This document shows positions 24,891 to 34,326 of a stretch of DNA of 64,000 bases, piece after piece; position 1 is the stretch's first letter, and each line of letters starts with the position of its first letter. The position numbers and the translations under genes were made by a program. This stretch comes from Actinokineospora terrae (GTDB lineage: Bacteria > Actinomycetota > Actinomycetes > Mycobacteriales > Pseudonocardiaceae): assembly GCF_900111175.1 (NCBI RefSeq), contig NZ_FOGI01000008.1, positions 124,001-188,000 on the forward strand, in the 5' to 3' direction. The notes beneath the pieces were generated by a model. That model searched no databases, was not told the DNA's origin, and was given only the letters and a program-made list of their open reading frames with translations.

Positions 24891-26419
24891 CCCGCGCCTG
24901 GGTGAACCCGCTGCGCGACGAGCGGGACAAGCGGCTGCCGCGCATCGCGGGACCGTGCGGGCTGGTGATCTTCGGCGTGACCGGGGACCTGTCCCGCAAG
25001 AAGCTGATGCCCGCGATCTACGACCTGGCCAACCGCGGGCTGCTGCCGCCCGGCTTCTCGCTGGTCGGGTTCGCCCGCCGGGAGTGGGAGGACCAGGACT
25101 TCGGGCAGGTGGTGTACGAGGCGGTCAAGCAGCACGCCCGCACCCCGTTCCGGGAGCAGGTGTGGGACCGCCTCGCCGAGGGGTTCCGGTTCGTGCAGGG
25201 CACCTTCGACGACGACGCCGCGTTCGACAAGCTGGCCGAGACCGTCGCCGAGCTCGACGAGCTGCGCGGCACCAGCGGCAACCACGCGTTCTACCTGTCG
25301 ATCCCGCCCGGCGCGTTCCCGGTGGTGACCCAGCAGCTGGCCCGCTCCGGGCTGGCCAAGCCGCAGCGCGCCGACCAGTGGCGGCGGGTGGTGATCGAGA
25401 AGCCGTTCGGCCACGACCTGGCCAGCGCCCGGCAGCTCAACAAGATCGTCAACGACGTGTTCCCCGAGGACTCGGTGTTCCGCATCGACCACTACCTCGG
25501 CAAGGAGACGGTGCAGAACCTGCTGGCGCTGCGCTTCGCCAACCAGCTGTTCGAGCCGATCTGGAACGCCAACTACGTCGACCACGTGCAGATCACCATG
25601 GCCGAGGACATCGGCCTGGGCGGTCGCGCCGGGTACTACGACGGCATCGGCGCCGCGCGGGACGTGATCCAGAACCACCTGCTGCAACTGCTGGCGCTGA
25701 CCGCGATGGAGGAGCCGGTCTCCTTCCGCCCCAAGGCCTTGCGCACCGAGAAGTCCAAGGTGCTCGAGGCCACGAAGGCGGTCGGGCCGTTCGGCGAGAC
25801 CACCGCGCGCGGGCAGTACCTCGGCGGCTGGCAGGGCGGGCAGAAGGTGCCCGGTCTGCTGGAGGAGGAGGGGTTCGACAAGAACTCCACCACCGAGACC
25901 TACGCGGCGATCACCCTGGAGGTGAACACCCGCCGCTGGGCCGGGGTGCCGTTCTACCTGCGCACCGGCAAGCGGTTGGGCAGGCGGGTCACCGAGATCG
26001 CGGTCGTGTTCAAGCGCGCCCCGCACCTGCCCTTCGACGACACCGCCACCGAGGAGCTGGGGCAGAACGCCCTGGTGGTGCGGGTGCAGCCGGACGAGGG
26101 CGTGACCATGCGGTTCGGCTCGAAGGTGCCGGGCAACGCCATGGAGGTCCGGGACGTGTCGATGGACTTCAGCTACGGGCACTCGTTCACCGAGTCCTCC
26201 CCGGAGGCCTACGAGCGGCTGCTGCTCGACGTGCTGCTCGGCGAGCCGTCGCTGTTCCCGGTCAACCAGGAGGTCGAGCTGTCCTGGGAGATCCTGGAGC
26301 CGGTGCTCAAGTACTGGAAGACCACCGGCAAGCCGGAGGGCTACCCGTCGGGTACCTGGGGTCCTGAGTCCGCCGACAAGATGCTTTCCCGCACCGGCCG
26401 TCATTGGAGGCGCCCGTGA
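24887..26419 (+). CDS. zwf: Glucose-6-phosphate dehydrogenase
   Basis: A 510-aa enzyme catalysing the first, NADP-reducing step of the oxidative pentose phosphate pathway. The nucleotide-binding motif is IFGVTGDLSRKKLMPAIYDL (about residues 23-42), and the active-site signature RIDHYLGKETVQN is at about 200. EKPFGHDLASARQLN and YFRIDH-type neighbours are in place. Length is typical. GTG 24887 overlaps the pgi stop (GTGA). OpcA, encoded 70 bp downstream, is known in actinobacteria as an allosteric partner of this enzyme. Confidence 0.96.
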   Translation: MTRAWVNPLRDERDKRLPRIAGPCGLVIFGVTGDLSRKKLMPAIYDLANRGLLPPGFSLVGFARREWEDQDFGQVVYEAVKQHARTPFREQVWDRLAEGFRFVQGTFDDDAAFDKLAETVAELDELRGTSGNHAFYLSIPPGAFPVVTQQLARSGLAKPQRADQWRRVVIEKPFGHDLASARQLNKIVNDVFPEDSVFRIDHYLGKETVQNLLALRFANQLFEPIWNANYVDHVQITMAEDIGLGGRAGYYDGIGAARDVIQNHLLQLLALTAMEEPVSFRPKALRTEKSKVLEATKAVGPFGETTARGQYLGGWQGGQKVPGLLEEEGFDKNSTTETYAAITLEVNTRRWAGVPFYLRTGKRLGRRVTEIAVVFKRAPHLPFDDTATEELGQNALVVRVQPDEGVTMRFGSKVPGNAMEVRDVSMDFSYGHSFTESSPEAYERLLLDVLLGEPSLFPVNQEVELSWEILEPVLKYWKTTGKPEGYPSGTWGPESADKMLSRTGRHWRRP

Positions 26420-26489
26420 GCGACGCCCGAGTCCCGCACCCCGGCTGCCGACCGGGTGCGGGTGTCCCGCGATCGCACAGGAGGCGACC

Positions 26490-27617
26490 GTGATCATCGA
26501 CCTGCCCTCGACCACCACCTCGCAGGTCAACTCGAAGCTGGTGCACCTGCGCGAGCAGGGCGGCGCGACCACCCTGGGCCGGGTACTGACCCTGGTGATC
26601 GTCACCGACGACGGCGCCAAGACCGAGGACGCGATCGACGCGGCCAACGACGCCAGCCGGGAGCACCCGTGCCGGGTGATCGTGGTCGCCAGGGGCGCGC
26701 GCAAGGCGGCGGCCCGGCTGGACGCGCAGATCCGGGTCGGCGGGGACGCGGGCGCCAGCGAGGTGCTGGTGCTGCGGCTCTACGGCGCGCTCGCCGACGC
26801 CGGTGCCAGCTGCGTGATCCCGCTGCTGCTGCCGGACGCGCCGGTCGTGGCGTGGTGGCCGTTCGAGGCGCCCGCCCGGCCTGCCGACGACCCGATCGGG
26901 CGGCTGGCGCAGCGCCGGATCACCGACTCGGCCGCGGAGCGCAACCCGATCAAGGCGCTGGAGGTCCGGCAGAAGCACTACGCCGAGGGCGACACCGACC
27001 TGGCGTGGACCAGGTTGACGCTGTGGCGCGCGGTGCTGGCCGCCTCGCTGGACCTGCCGCCGTACGAGAAGGTCACCGACGCGACGGTGACCGGTGAGGC
27101 CGACTCGCCGTCGACCGACCTGCTGGCCGGGTGGCTGGCGGCGCGGTTGAACGTGCCGGTGCGCCGGGTGAAGGCGGCCAACGGACAGGGCATCGTGTCG
27201 GTGGCGCTGCAGCGCAAGTCCGGTCCGGTGGAGCTGCTGCGGCCCGATGGCAAGGTCGGCACGCTGACCCAGCCGGGCCAGCCCGCCCGCCGGGTGGCGT
27301 TGCAGCGGCGCGAGGTGCGCGACTGCCTGTCGGAGGAGCTGCGCAGGCTCGACCCGGACGAGCCCTACGAGGAGACCCTCAAGGGGCTGGCGAAGGTCGT
27401 GCGCGGCCGCACGCCGGTGAAGACGCCGACGAAGGCACCGCCCGTCGCCGACGACGCCCCCGTGGTGACCGCCGCGGACGCCCAGGCCACGCTGTCGGCC
27501 AAGGAGTCCAGCAGCGCCGGGTCGAAGAACGGGGATGGCAAGCCGAGCGCGGCGAAGAAGCCGCGCGCGGCGGGTTCCACCAGGACGCCCGCCAGGGCGG
27601 GCAAGGGGAAGTCATGA
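26490..27617 (+). CDS. opcA: OpcA, G6PD assembly/activator protein
   Basis: A 375-aa OpcA homologue. The N-terminal MIIDLPSTTTSQVNSKLVHL and the central CVIPLLLPDAPVVAWWPFEAP are characteristic of actinobacterial OpcA. The core ends near residue 305. It is followed by an unusually long, probably disordered Lys/Ala/Pro/Ser-rich tail (about 310-375, ending ARAGKGKS). OpcA promotes Zwf oligomerisation and activity. GTG 26490 follows GGAGGCGACC. The stop overlaps the pgl start as ATGA. Confidence 0.93.
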   Translation: MIIDLPSTTTSQVNSKLVHLREQGGATTLGRVLTLVIVTDDGAKTEDAIDAANDASREHPCRVIVVARGARKAAARLDAQIRVGGDAGASEVLVLRLYGALADAGASCVIPLLLPDAPVVAWWPFEAPARPADDPIGRLAQRRITDSAAERNPIKALEVRQKHYAEGDTDLAWTRLTLWRAVLAASLDLPPYEKVTDATVTGEADSPSTDLLAGWLAARLNVPVRRVKAANGQGIVSVALQRKSGPVELLRPDGKVGTLTQPGQPARRVALQRREVRDCLSEELRRLDPDEPYEETLKGLAKVVRGRTPVKTPTKAPPVADDAPVVTAADAQATLSAKESSSAGSKNGDGKPSAAKKPRAAGSTRTPARAGKGKS

Positions 27618-28327
27618 ACCGCGTGATCGTCTACACCGACCCACCGCTGCTGGCCAGCGCCACGGCGGCCCGGCTGGTCACGGCCATCACCGACCTGCAG
27701 GCCACCCAGCCCTCGGTCGCGATCGCGCTGACCGGCGGCCGCACCGGCACGGCGGTGTTGGAGCACCTGCGGGTGAACACGGCGGCGACCGCGATCGACT
27801 GGTCCGCCGTGGACATCTTCTGGGGTGACGAGCGGTTCCTGCCCGGCAAGCACCCTGACCGCAACGAGACCCAGGCCAGGGCCGCGCTGCTGGACCACAT
27901 CAAGATCCCCAAGGGCCGCATCCACGCGGTGGCCCCGTCCGACGGCCCGTACGGCGACGACGCCGACCTGGCCGCGGCTGCCTACGCCAAGGAGCTGGAC
28001 GGCGTCACGCTCGACATCCTGCTGGCCGGGGTGGGCGAGGAGGGGCACACGCTCTCGGTGTTCCCGGACTCCCCCGCCGTCCACGAGACCGAGGCCACGG
28101 TCGTCGCGGTCCGCGACTGCCCGAAGCCGCCACCGGTCCGCATCTCCCTCACCCTCCCGGCCGCCCGCCAGGCGTCGCAGGTGTGGCTGATGACCACGGG
28201 CACCAGCAAGGCCGAGGCGGTCACCACCGCGCTGTCCGGTGCGTCCGAAGTGGACCTCCCGGCGGCGGGCGCGCAGGGCCGCGAGCTGACCCTCTGGCTG
28301 CTGGACAAGGCAGCCGCGGGGCGCTGA
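27614..28327 (+). CDS. pgl: 6-phosphogluconolactonase
   Basis: A 237-aa Pgl (DevB) that hydrolyses 6-phosphogluconolactone, the step after Zwf. Sugar-isomerase-like motifs VAIALTGGRTGTAVLEHL, DIFWGDERFLPGKHPDRNE and LLAGVGEEGHTLSVFPDSP are present with usual spacing. Length is normal. ATG 27614 overlaps the opcA stop, so it is the coupled last gene of the operon. A strong bidirectional terminator follows 11 bp later. Confidence 0.95.
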   Translation: MNRVIVYTDPPLLASATAARLVTAITDLQATQPSVAIALTGGRTGTAVLEHLRVNTAATAIDWSAVDIFWGDERFLPGKHPDRNETQARAALLDHIKIPKGRIHAVAPSDGPYGDDADLAAAAYAKELDGVTLDILLAGVGEEGHTLSVFPDSPAVHETEATVVAVRDCPKPPPVRISLTLPAARQASQVWLMTTGTSKAEAVTTALSGASEVDLPAAGAQGRELTLWLLDKAAAGR

Positions 28328-28338
28328 CAGTCCATACA

Positions 28339-28380
28339 CGACAGTGGCCGCACCTCAACTTCGAGGTGCGGCCACTGTCG
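28339..28380. terminator. Strong bidirectional terminator
   Basis: An 18-bp perfect stem, CGACAGTGGCCGCACCTC (28339-28356) with its exact complement at 28363-28380 and the loop AACTTC. It sits between the convergent 3' ends of pgl and the phosphodiesterase gene. Confidence 0.93.
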
Positions 28381-28388
28381 TTCGTGGT

Positions 28389-30428
28389 TTAGCGCAACCC
28401 GTTGCGCTTGGCCACCGAGATCAAGAGATCCGGGTCGTCGGAGATGAGGCCGTCGACGCCGAGGTCGATGACGTGCTGGATGGTGGGCTCGTCGTTGACG
28501 GTGTAGGGGACCACCTTGAGGCCCTTGCGGTGCAGGCCCGCGATGTCGGGGCCGTGGAAGTAGGACGGGTCCTGGCGCAGGTACCAGTCGGGGCTGGTGA
28601 CGGTGCGCTGCGCGGGGTCGTGGACCTGCCAGTTGGCCGAGACGGTCGAGGCACCGGACTGGCGGACCAGCCTGGCCAGGTCGCGCGACTTCCACCAGTC
28701 GAGGCCGCCGGTCCACGGGGACTTGACCGCGGGGTTGCCGTAGACGGCCTGCAGGGAGCACTCGTCGGCGATGGTGGCGCACTCGGCGGGGCCGTACTGC
28801 CACACCAGGGCCACGGTCTCCAGGCGGGGCTGGATCCGCTTGGACAGCTGGATGGTGCGCCAGTCGAACGACTGGAGGGTGCTGCGGTCGATCACGTTGG
28901 CGCGGCTGATCTCGCCGACCACCTTGCGGGTGAACACCTCGTACGGCGCGGTGTCGTCGGCGGTGGGGCTGATCTTGGTCTCGATGTTGAACCGGATGTC
29001 GGAGCGGACCCTGGCCGCGGCGAACACCTCGGCCAGCGTCGGGATCCGCTCACCGGGAACGGCGACCTGGCGCGGGAACTCGGCCAGCGTCTTCGAGCCG
29101 CAGTCGAGGGTCTTGACCTGCGCGAGGGTCAGGTCGCGCACGCGCTTGCCCACGTACGGGAACTCCGGGTCGCCGGGGCGGACCGGGGCGGTGTCGACGC
29201 AGTGCGAGCCGTTGATGGTGCGGTCGTGGATGACGACGACGGCGCCGTCCTCGGTGATGCCGGTGTCCAGCTCCACAGTGGACACCGCGGGGTTCGCCAG
29301 TGCGTAGCGGAACGCGGCGAGGGTGTTCTCCGGGCGGACGGCCCGCGCGCCGCGGTGGCCCTGGACGTCGAACGGGGAGGCGTGGGCCTTGGGCAGGCGG
29401 TAGCCGCGCCGGGCGAGCAGGCCGCGCAGCAGGTCCGGGTAGTCGGTGATGAGGCCGTCCACGCCGTCGTCGATCAGCTTGGCCATGGTGGGGACGTCGT
29501 CGACGGTCCACGGGATGACCTTGATCCCGTTGCGGTGGGCGTGGCGCACGAGGTCGGCGGTGACGTACGGGCGGTAGCCGGGGTCGTTGACGGTGCCGCC
29601 CTGGGGGAAGCCGTGCACCGGGGAGAACGCGGTGGCGCCGAAGGTCTTGATGGCCTTGACCGGGTCGCCGCCGAAGTCGTCGATGTCCAGGCCACCGAGC
29701 CACGGGGACTTGCCGGGCTGACCGGTCTGCAGGAAGTCGTAGTTGGTCAGCGCGACGACGGGCAGCCGGGGCGCGACCTGGCGCATGCGGATCAGCGAGC
29801 CCCAGTCGAAGCTCTGGATGCTCACCCGGCGCGACACCCCGGCGGCCTGGACCTCCCGCGCGGTGATCTGGACGAACTTCTCCCGCGGCGCGGTCTCCTG
29901 CGGGGCGCCCGCCTCGACCTTGGTCTCGATGTTGAACCGCACGTCGTCGGCGCCGTAGCGCTCGACCAGCGCGAAGACCTCGCTCAGCAGCGGGATCCGC
30001 GACCCGGGGGTCAGCTCCTGGCGCGGGAACCCGGCGAGCGGGGTCGAGCCGCAGTCCAGGGTCTTGACCTGGGCGAGGGTGAGGGTGTTGACGTACTTGC
30101 CGACGTAGGGGAACTCCGGGTCGCCCGCGGTCACGGGGGCGGTGTCGCGGCACTTGCGGCCGTCGACGCGGCGGTCGTGGGTGACCACGGCCTGGTCGTC
30201 CTCGGTGATCTGCACGTCGAGCTCCAGGGTGCTGACACCCAGGCGCAGCGCGTTGCCGAAGGAGCTCAGGCTGCTCTCCACCCGCAACCCGAGCCCACCG
30301 CGGTGCGCCTGCAGGTCGAACTCACGCTGCCGCGGGTGCGCCGCGGCCGCACCGGGCACCGCGGCGGCGACGGCCAGCGCGGCCACCGCCACCACACCGG
30401 CGCGCACGAACAGAGAAGGGGTCGTCAT
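28389..30428 (-). CDS. Secreted protein with two tandem glycerophosphodiester phosphodiesterase domains
   Basis: A 679-aa exported protein. A signal peptide (about residues 1-30, ending AVPGAAAAHP) is followed by two GDPD modules. Module one starts LQAHRGGLGLRVESSLSSFG and has LELDVQITEDDQAVVTHDR. Module two starts VQGHRGARAVRPENTLAAFR and has VELDTGITEDGAVVVIHDR. Both keep the HR...E...ELD...HD catalytic and metal residues and both contain a LTLAQVKTLDCGS segment, so this is an internal duplication. Single-domain relatives cleave glycerophosphodiesters to glycerol 3-phosphate. ATG 30428 follows AGGAT. A GDPD-fold phospholipase-D-like activity is a possible alternative. Confidence 0.9.
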   Translation of the reverse strand: MTTPSLFVRAGVVAVAALAVAAAVPGAAAAHPRQREFDLQAHRGGLGLRVESSLSSFGNALRLGVSTLELDVQITEDDQAVVTHDRRVDGRKCRDTAPVTAGDPEFPYVGKYVNTLTLAQVKTLDCGSTPLAGFPRQELTPGSRIPLLSEVFALVERYGADDVRFNIETKVEAGAPQETAPREKFVQITAREVQAAGVSRRVSIQSFDWGSLIRMRQVAPRLPVVALTNYDFLQTGQPGKSPWLGGLDIDDFGGDPVKAIKTFGATAFSPVHGFPQGGTVNDPGYRPYVTADLVRHAHRNGIKVIPWTVDDVPTMAKLIDDGVDGLITDYPDLLRGLLARRGYRLPKAHASPFDVQGHRGARAVRPENTLAAFRYALANPAVSTVELDTGITEDGAVVVIHDRTINGSHCVDTAPVRPGDPEFPYVGKRVRDLTLAQVKTLDCGSKTLAEFPRQVAVPGERIPTLAEVFAAARVRSDIRFNIETKISPTADDTAPYEVFTRKVVGEISRANVIDRSTLQSFDWRTIQLSKRIQPRLETVALVWQYGPAECATIADECSLQAVYGNPAVKSPWTGGLDWWKSRDLARLVRQSGASTVSANWQVHDPAQRTVTSPDWYLRQDPSYFHGPDIAGLHRKGLKVVPYTVNDEPTIQHVIDLGVDGLISDDPDLLISVAKRNGLR

Positions 30429-30535
30429 GGCCGGATCCTGACAACCCAAAGGAGACACCCCATGACCCCCGGATGACCCCCAGCCGAACGCCCGACCGCC
30501 ACCACCCGCGATCACCCCACCGCCCTGCGGTCCCC

Positions 30536-32596
30536 TCAGCCCAGCGACCGGCCGCCGCTCAACGGGACCCGCCCCGGAAACCGGGCACCCAGTACGTCCA
30601 CCATCGTCTTCGCCTTCACCGCTGTCTCCTCGAACTCCGCCGCCGGGTCAGACAGGGCGATGATCGCGCCGCCGACGCCGAACGACACCTGGGCGTCGCG
30701 CAGCACCATGGTCCTGATCACCACGCTCAGGTCGGCCGCGCCGGTGAGGGAGAAGTAGCCGATGGCGCCGGAGTAGATGCCGCGGGGGCCGTGTTCGAGG
30801 CGGTCGATGATCTGCATCGTTCGCTCTTTCGGGGCGCCGGTCATGGAGCCGCCGGGGAAGGCGGCGCGGACGCAGCGGACCGCGGAGACGCCCTCGGCGA
30901 GGCGGGCGCGGACGGTGCTGACCAGCTGGTGGACCGTGGGGTAGGTCTCGACCTCGAACAGGCCGGGGACCTCGACGGAGCCGATCTCCGCGTAGACGCC
31001 GAGGTCGTTGCGGACCAGGTCGACGATCATCAGGTTCTCGGCGTGGTCCTTCTCCCCCGTGGCCAGGTCGTGGCGCAGCCGCTCGTCCTCGGCGGGGGTC
31101 GCGCCGCGCGGGCGGGTGCCCTTGATGGGGCGGGACTCCACGGTGCCGTCGGCGGTGATGGTGAGGAAGCGCTCGGGTGAGGTGCTCAGCACCGACAGGC
31201 AGCCCAGGCGCAGCAGCGCGCCGTAGCGGGCCGGGTTGGCGCGGCGCAGGACCCGGTAGGTGTCCCACGCGTCGATGTCGGCGGACCCGGTCAGCTCGTT
31301 GGTCAGGCACACCTCGTACGTCTCGCCGTCGCCGATCGCGCGCTGGCACTCGGCGATCATCGCGAGGTACTCGGGCCGGTCGTGCCGCGCGGTCAACTCG
31401 ACCTCTACGGCCGGAGACACCGGTAGCGCCAACGCGGGCACCTGCTCCAAACGCGCGGCGGTAGCGCTAAGCCAGTCCTCGTCACCGGCAAGCGCGAGGA
31501 GATAGACCTCACCTGTCTCGTGGTCGAACGCCAGCGCCCGGTCGGCGAAGACCAGCTGGGCGTCCGGGTCGGCCGCGCGGTGCGCCCGGTCGCCGCCGCA
31601 CTCGGCCTTCAGCTCGTAGCCCAGGTACCCGACCCAGCCCAGGGCGAAGTCGAACGGCAGCGGCGGCGCGGTCACCGGGTACGCGGCGAGGTCGGCGTCG
31701 AGCCAGTCCAGGAACCCGCTCTCGACCACCTCCACTCCCCCGGCGCTGGTGATCGTCACCGTGCCCGCGGCCACGTCGGCGGTGGCGACCCTGGCCAACG
31801 GGCCACTCGCGTCGCCGAGGAAGGAGAACCGCCCGTCCGCGGCGCTGTCCAGCCAGAACGCGTGCGCCGAGTCCCCGTACAGCTCGGCGAAGGCCTCCTC
31901 GGCGGTGACCGCGACCGTGGTCCGCACGACCACCACCCCGGCCACCGGCTCCGGCGCCACCACCGCGGGCGCGGGCACCGGGGCCGACCGGACCGCCACC
32001 GACTCCCTCGGGTGCCGGGTCCACCACCGCCTGGTCATCGCCTCGAAGTTGGCCAGCAGGTCGACGCCGTGCTCGGTCGCGACCGACTCGGGGTGGAACT
32101 GGACGCCCCAGGCCGGGCGCTCGCGGTGCCGGACCCCCATCAGCACACCGTCGTCACTCCACGCCGTTGCCTCTAGAGCGTCCGGGAGGTCTACCGCGGC
32201 AAGAGAGTGGTATCGCACGACTCGCATCGGAGAGGGCAAACCGTGGAACAGATCCCGCCCGTCGTGGTGTACCTCTGACAGCCGCCCGTGTCGCACCTGC
32301 GGGGCGTGCTCGACGCGCGCGCCCGCGAGGAGGCAGAGCCCTTGGTGACCGAGGCACACCCCCAGCAGCGGCTGCCGCGCGGCCGCGAGCACGGCCCGGC
32401 TGAGACCGAAGTCACCGGGCACGCCAGGATGACCGGGACCGGGGGAGATGACCACGTTGTCGAAGTCGACCAGACCGCCGAGGTCCCAGTCCTCGTCGTT
32501 GCGCACCACCGTGGGCCTGGCACCGTCGAGGCGGGCGAGTGCCTGGTAGAGGTTGTAGGTGAAGGAGTCGTGGTTGTCGACGATGAGCGTGCGCAC
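30536..32596 (-). CDS. pabAB: Fused aminodeoxychorismate synthase (PabA-PabB)
   Basis: A 686-aa fusion that makes 4-amino-4-deoxychorismate for folate or for p-aminobenzoate-derived metabolites. The N-terminal glutamine amidotransferase (about 1-195) has the nucleophile in LLGVCLGHQGLCLL and the partner residues in WGVQFHPES. The C-terminal chorismate-binding domain (about 300-680) has ESRPIKGTRPRGATPAED, where the PIKGT lysine is the mark of PabB rather than TrpE, then DLVRNDLG and AAFPGGSMTGAPKERTM. GTG 32596 (VRTLIVDNHDSFTYN) is preferred because the amidotransferase starts there. GGGGAGG lies about 12 nt upstream. Such fusions occur both in primary folate synthesis and in antibiotic clusters, but no antibiotic genes are near. 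Confidence 0.93.
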   Translation of the reverse strand: MRTLIVDNHDSFTYNLYQALARLDGARPTVVRNDEDWDLGGLVDFDNVVISPGPGHPGVPGDFGLSRAVLAAARQPLLGVCLGHQGLCLLAGARVEHAPQVRHGRLSEVHHDGRDLFHGLPSPMRVVRYHSLAAVDLPDALEATAWSDDGVLMGVRHRERPAWGVQFHPESVATEHGVDLLANFEAMTRRWWTRHPRESVAVRSAPVPAPAVVAPEPVAGVVVVRTTVAVTAEEAFAELYGDSAHAFWLDSAADGRFSFLGDASGPLARVATADVAAGTVTITSAGGVEVVESGFLDWLDADLAAYPVTAPPLPFDFALGWVGYLGYELKAECGGDRAHRAADPDAQLVFADRALAFDHETGEVYLLALAGDEDWLSATAARLEQVPALALPVSPAVEVELTARHDRPEYLAMIAECQRAIGDGETYEVCLTNELTGSADIDAWDTYRVLRRANPARYGALLRLGCLSVLSTSPERFLTITADGTVESRPIKGTRPRGATPAEDERLRHDLATGEKDHAENLMIVDLVRNDLGVYAEIGSVEVPGLFEVETYPTVHQLVSTVRARLAEGVSAVRCVRAAFPGGSMTGAPKERTMQIIDRLEHGPRGIYSGAIGYFSLTGAADLSVVIRTMVLRDAQVSFGVGGAIIALSDPAAEFEETAVKAKTMVDVLGARFPGRVPLSGGRSLG

Positions 32597-32797
32597 CTGG
32601 CGTGCCGCCTCCCCTCTGCTCCGATCGGGCACCGTGCGTTTGCTCCCGCACAGTTGTTGGGCGGGCGCCGTCCCGGAGCCGGTGTTGTCTGTCTTGATGG
32701 GTGACGACACACCACACACCGACCCACCCCCGCGACGCCGCGACCCGGCTCCGCTGGCGAAGCACCGTGCGGCAGGTCGTCGCAGGAAGGGCGTTCC
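32597..32797. promoter_or_regulatory. Divergent pabAB / sensor kinase control region
   Basis: About 200 bp without a gene separates two divergent genes and must hold both promoters. I see no clear -35/-10 pair or operator palindrome. Confidence 0.3.
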
Positions 32798-34201
32798 ATG
32801 CCACAGCGCCGGAGCGGCCCGGCCCAGGACCGGGAGAATGGTAGCGCCCGCGGCGGCGTCCCCTCCCAGCGCGCGGGCGGGCACGACCGGTCCCGGGTGG
32901 CGGCGAACCCCACCCCGGGTGACGTCGTCGCCGCGGATCCCGGTCCGGGCGCGGGAGGAGGCGCGGACGTGCGGACGCCCATGCTGACCCCCGACAGCGT
33001 CGGCCCGGAGGCCCGCCCCGAGAGCACCGAACCACCCCAGCGCCGGTCCCGGCTCACCGCGGGCACCCTGCCCCGGTTGCGCTTACCGCTCGCGCTGGCC
33101 CGCTTGCGCGAACGCAAGGCGGTCCGCGACCTGGGTTCGGACGCGCTGGCCCTGATCGTCGCCGCGCTCGACGTGTACGCGGGGATGAACGGGGACGCCG
33201 CGTGGTACTCGCACTGGCTGTCCTGGCTGACGCTGCCCGCGATGCTGCTGCGCAGGCACGTGCCGCTGGTGGCGCTGCTGATCACCATCCCCGGCTTCTT
33301 CGCGGGCTGGGCCCAGCTCTCGGCGATGATCGCGCTGGGCACGCTGGCCAGGCGGCAGCTGATCAGCTGGCAGACCGCGGTGGGCGCGGCGCTGGTCGGG
33401 GTCAGCAGGTTCATGCTGTGGCCGTGGTCGGCGTTCCTGGACCTGACCTGGCGCGAGCACCTGCGGGACGTGGTCTACGGGGTGCTGGTGGCAGGCATGC
33501 CGGTGGCCATCGGGCTGCTGTTCGCGGTGCGCCAGGAGCTGTCCACCCGGCTCAAGGAACTGGCCCGAAGCCGCGAGCGGGAGAAGCGGCTGCACGCGGC
33601 GACGGTGCGCTCGGCCGAGCGGGCGAAGCTGGCCAGGGAGATGCACGACGTGGTCTCCCACCAGGTGACGCTGATCGCGATGCAGGCGGGCGCCATGCAG
33701 GTCGACGTGCGCGACCCGGTCACCAGGGAGGCCGCGGAGACCATCCGGTCGCTGAGCACCAAGACCCTGGAGGAGCTGCGCGAGCTGGTCGGGGTGCTGC
33801 GGTCCGGGGTGGACGACGACGAGGCCCAGCCCGGCCTGGAGGACATCGCCGACCTGACCCAGGGCGCCGACGTCCGGCTGTCCATGGACGCCTGCCCGGC
33901 GGAGACACCCGGCCCGGTGTCGCGGGCGGCCTACCGGACGGTCCAGGAGGCGCTGACCAACGTGCGCAAGCACGCGGCGGGCTCGTGGACCTCGGTCCGG
34001 GTGGTCGCCGACGCGGACGCCCTGGTCGTGGAGATCCGCAACGACCCGCCGCGGCGGCGGCACGTCGGCACCCTGCCCTCCGGCGGCCACGGCCTGCTCG
34101 GGCTGCGCGAACGGGCCGGGTTGCTCGGCGGCACCTTCCACGCGGGGCCGACCGACAACGGCGGTTTCGAGGTCAGGGCCAGGTACCCGCTGGCGGACTG
34201 A
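32798..34201 (+). CDS. Orphan NarL/DesK-type sensor histidine kinase
   Basis: A 467-aa kinase. A disordered N terminus (about 1-105) is followed by five or so membrane helices (about 115-240), a coiled linker RLKELARSREREKRLHAATV, the HisKA_3 box KLAREMHDVVSHQVTLIAM with the phospho-accepting His, and a HATPase with GGHGLLGLRERAGLLGG. No response regulator lies next to it, so it is an orphan. ATG 32798 has AGGAAGGG 6 nt upstream. GTG 32969 with GGGAGGAGG at 7 nt is an equally good alternative that would remove 57 low-complexity residues. The signal sensed is unknown. Confidence 0.88.
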   Translation: MPQRRSGPAQDRENGSARGGVPSQRAGGHDRSRVAANPTPGDVVAADPGPGAGGGADVRTPMLTPDSVGPEARPESTEPPQRRSRLTAGTLPRLRLPLALARLRERKAVRDLGSDALALIVAALDVYAGMNGDAAWYSHWLSWLTLPAMLLRRHVPLVALLITIPGFFAGWAQLSAMIALGTLARRQLISWQTAVGAALVGVSRFMLWPWSAFLDLTWREHLRDVVYGVLVAGMPVAIGLLFAVRQELSTRLKELARSREREKRLHAATVRSAERAKLAREMHDVVSHQVTLIAMQAGAMQVDVRDPVTREAAETIRSLSTKTLEELRELVGVLRSGVDDDEAQPGLEDIADLTQGADVRLSMDACPAETPGPVSRAAYRTVQEALTNVRKHAAGSWTSVRVVADADALVVEIRNDPPRRRHVGTLPSGGHGLLGLRERAGLLGGTFHAGPTDNGGFEVRARYPLAD

Positions 34202-34206
34202 CCGGC

Positions 34207-34222
34207 CCGATAGCGCAATCGG
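34207..34222 (+). terminator. Small hairpin after the sensor kinase
   Basis: CCGAT-AGCGCA-ATCGG, a 5-bp stem just after the stop codon. Weak, but the only candidate in the 125-bp gap before the chemotaxis receptor gene. Confidence 0.25.
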
Positions 34223-34326
34223 GGCATGTCGGTGCGTTCGCCTCAAGTACCACCACCACCCGCCGAAGGGCCTGGCGATCTGAGCCAAGACCCGCGGCAA
34301 TGGCCGCGCGAGTGGAACGGTGGCAC

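Noticed and set aside
34202..34326. Cyclic-di-GMP riboswitch before the chemotaxis receptor
   Set aside because: The GEMM core sequence is not present. Only a weak 5-bp hairpin was found.
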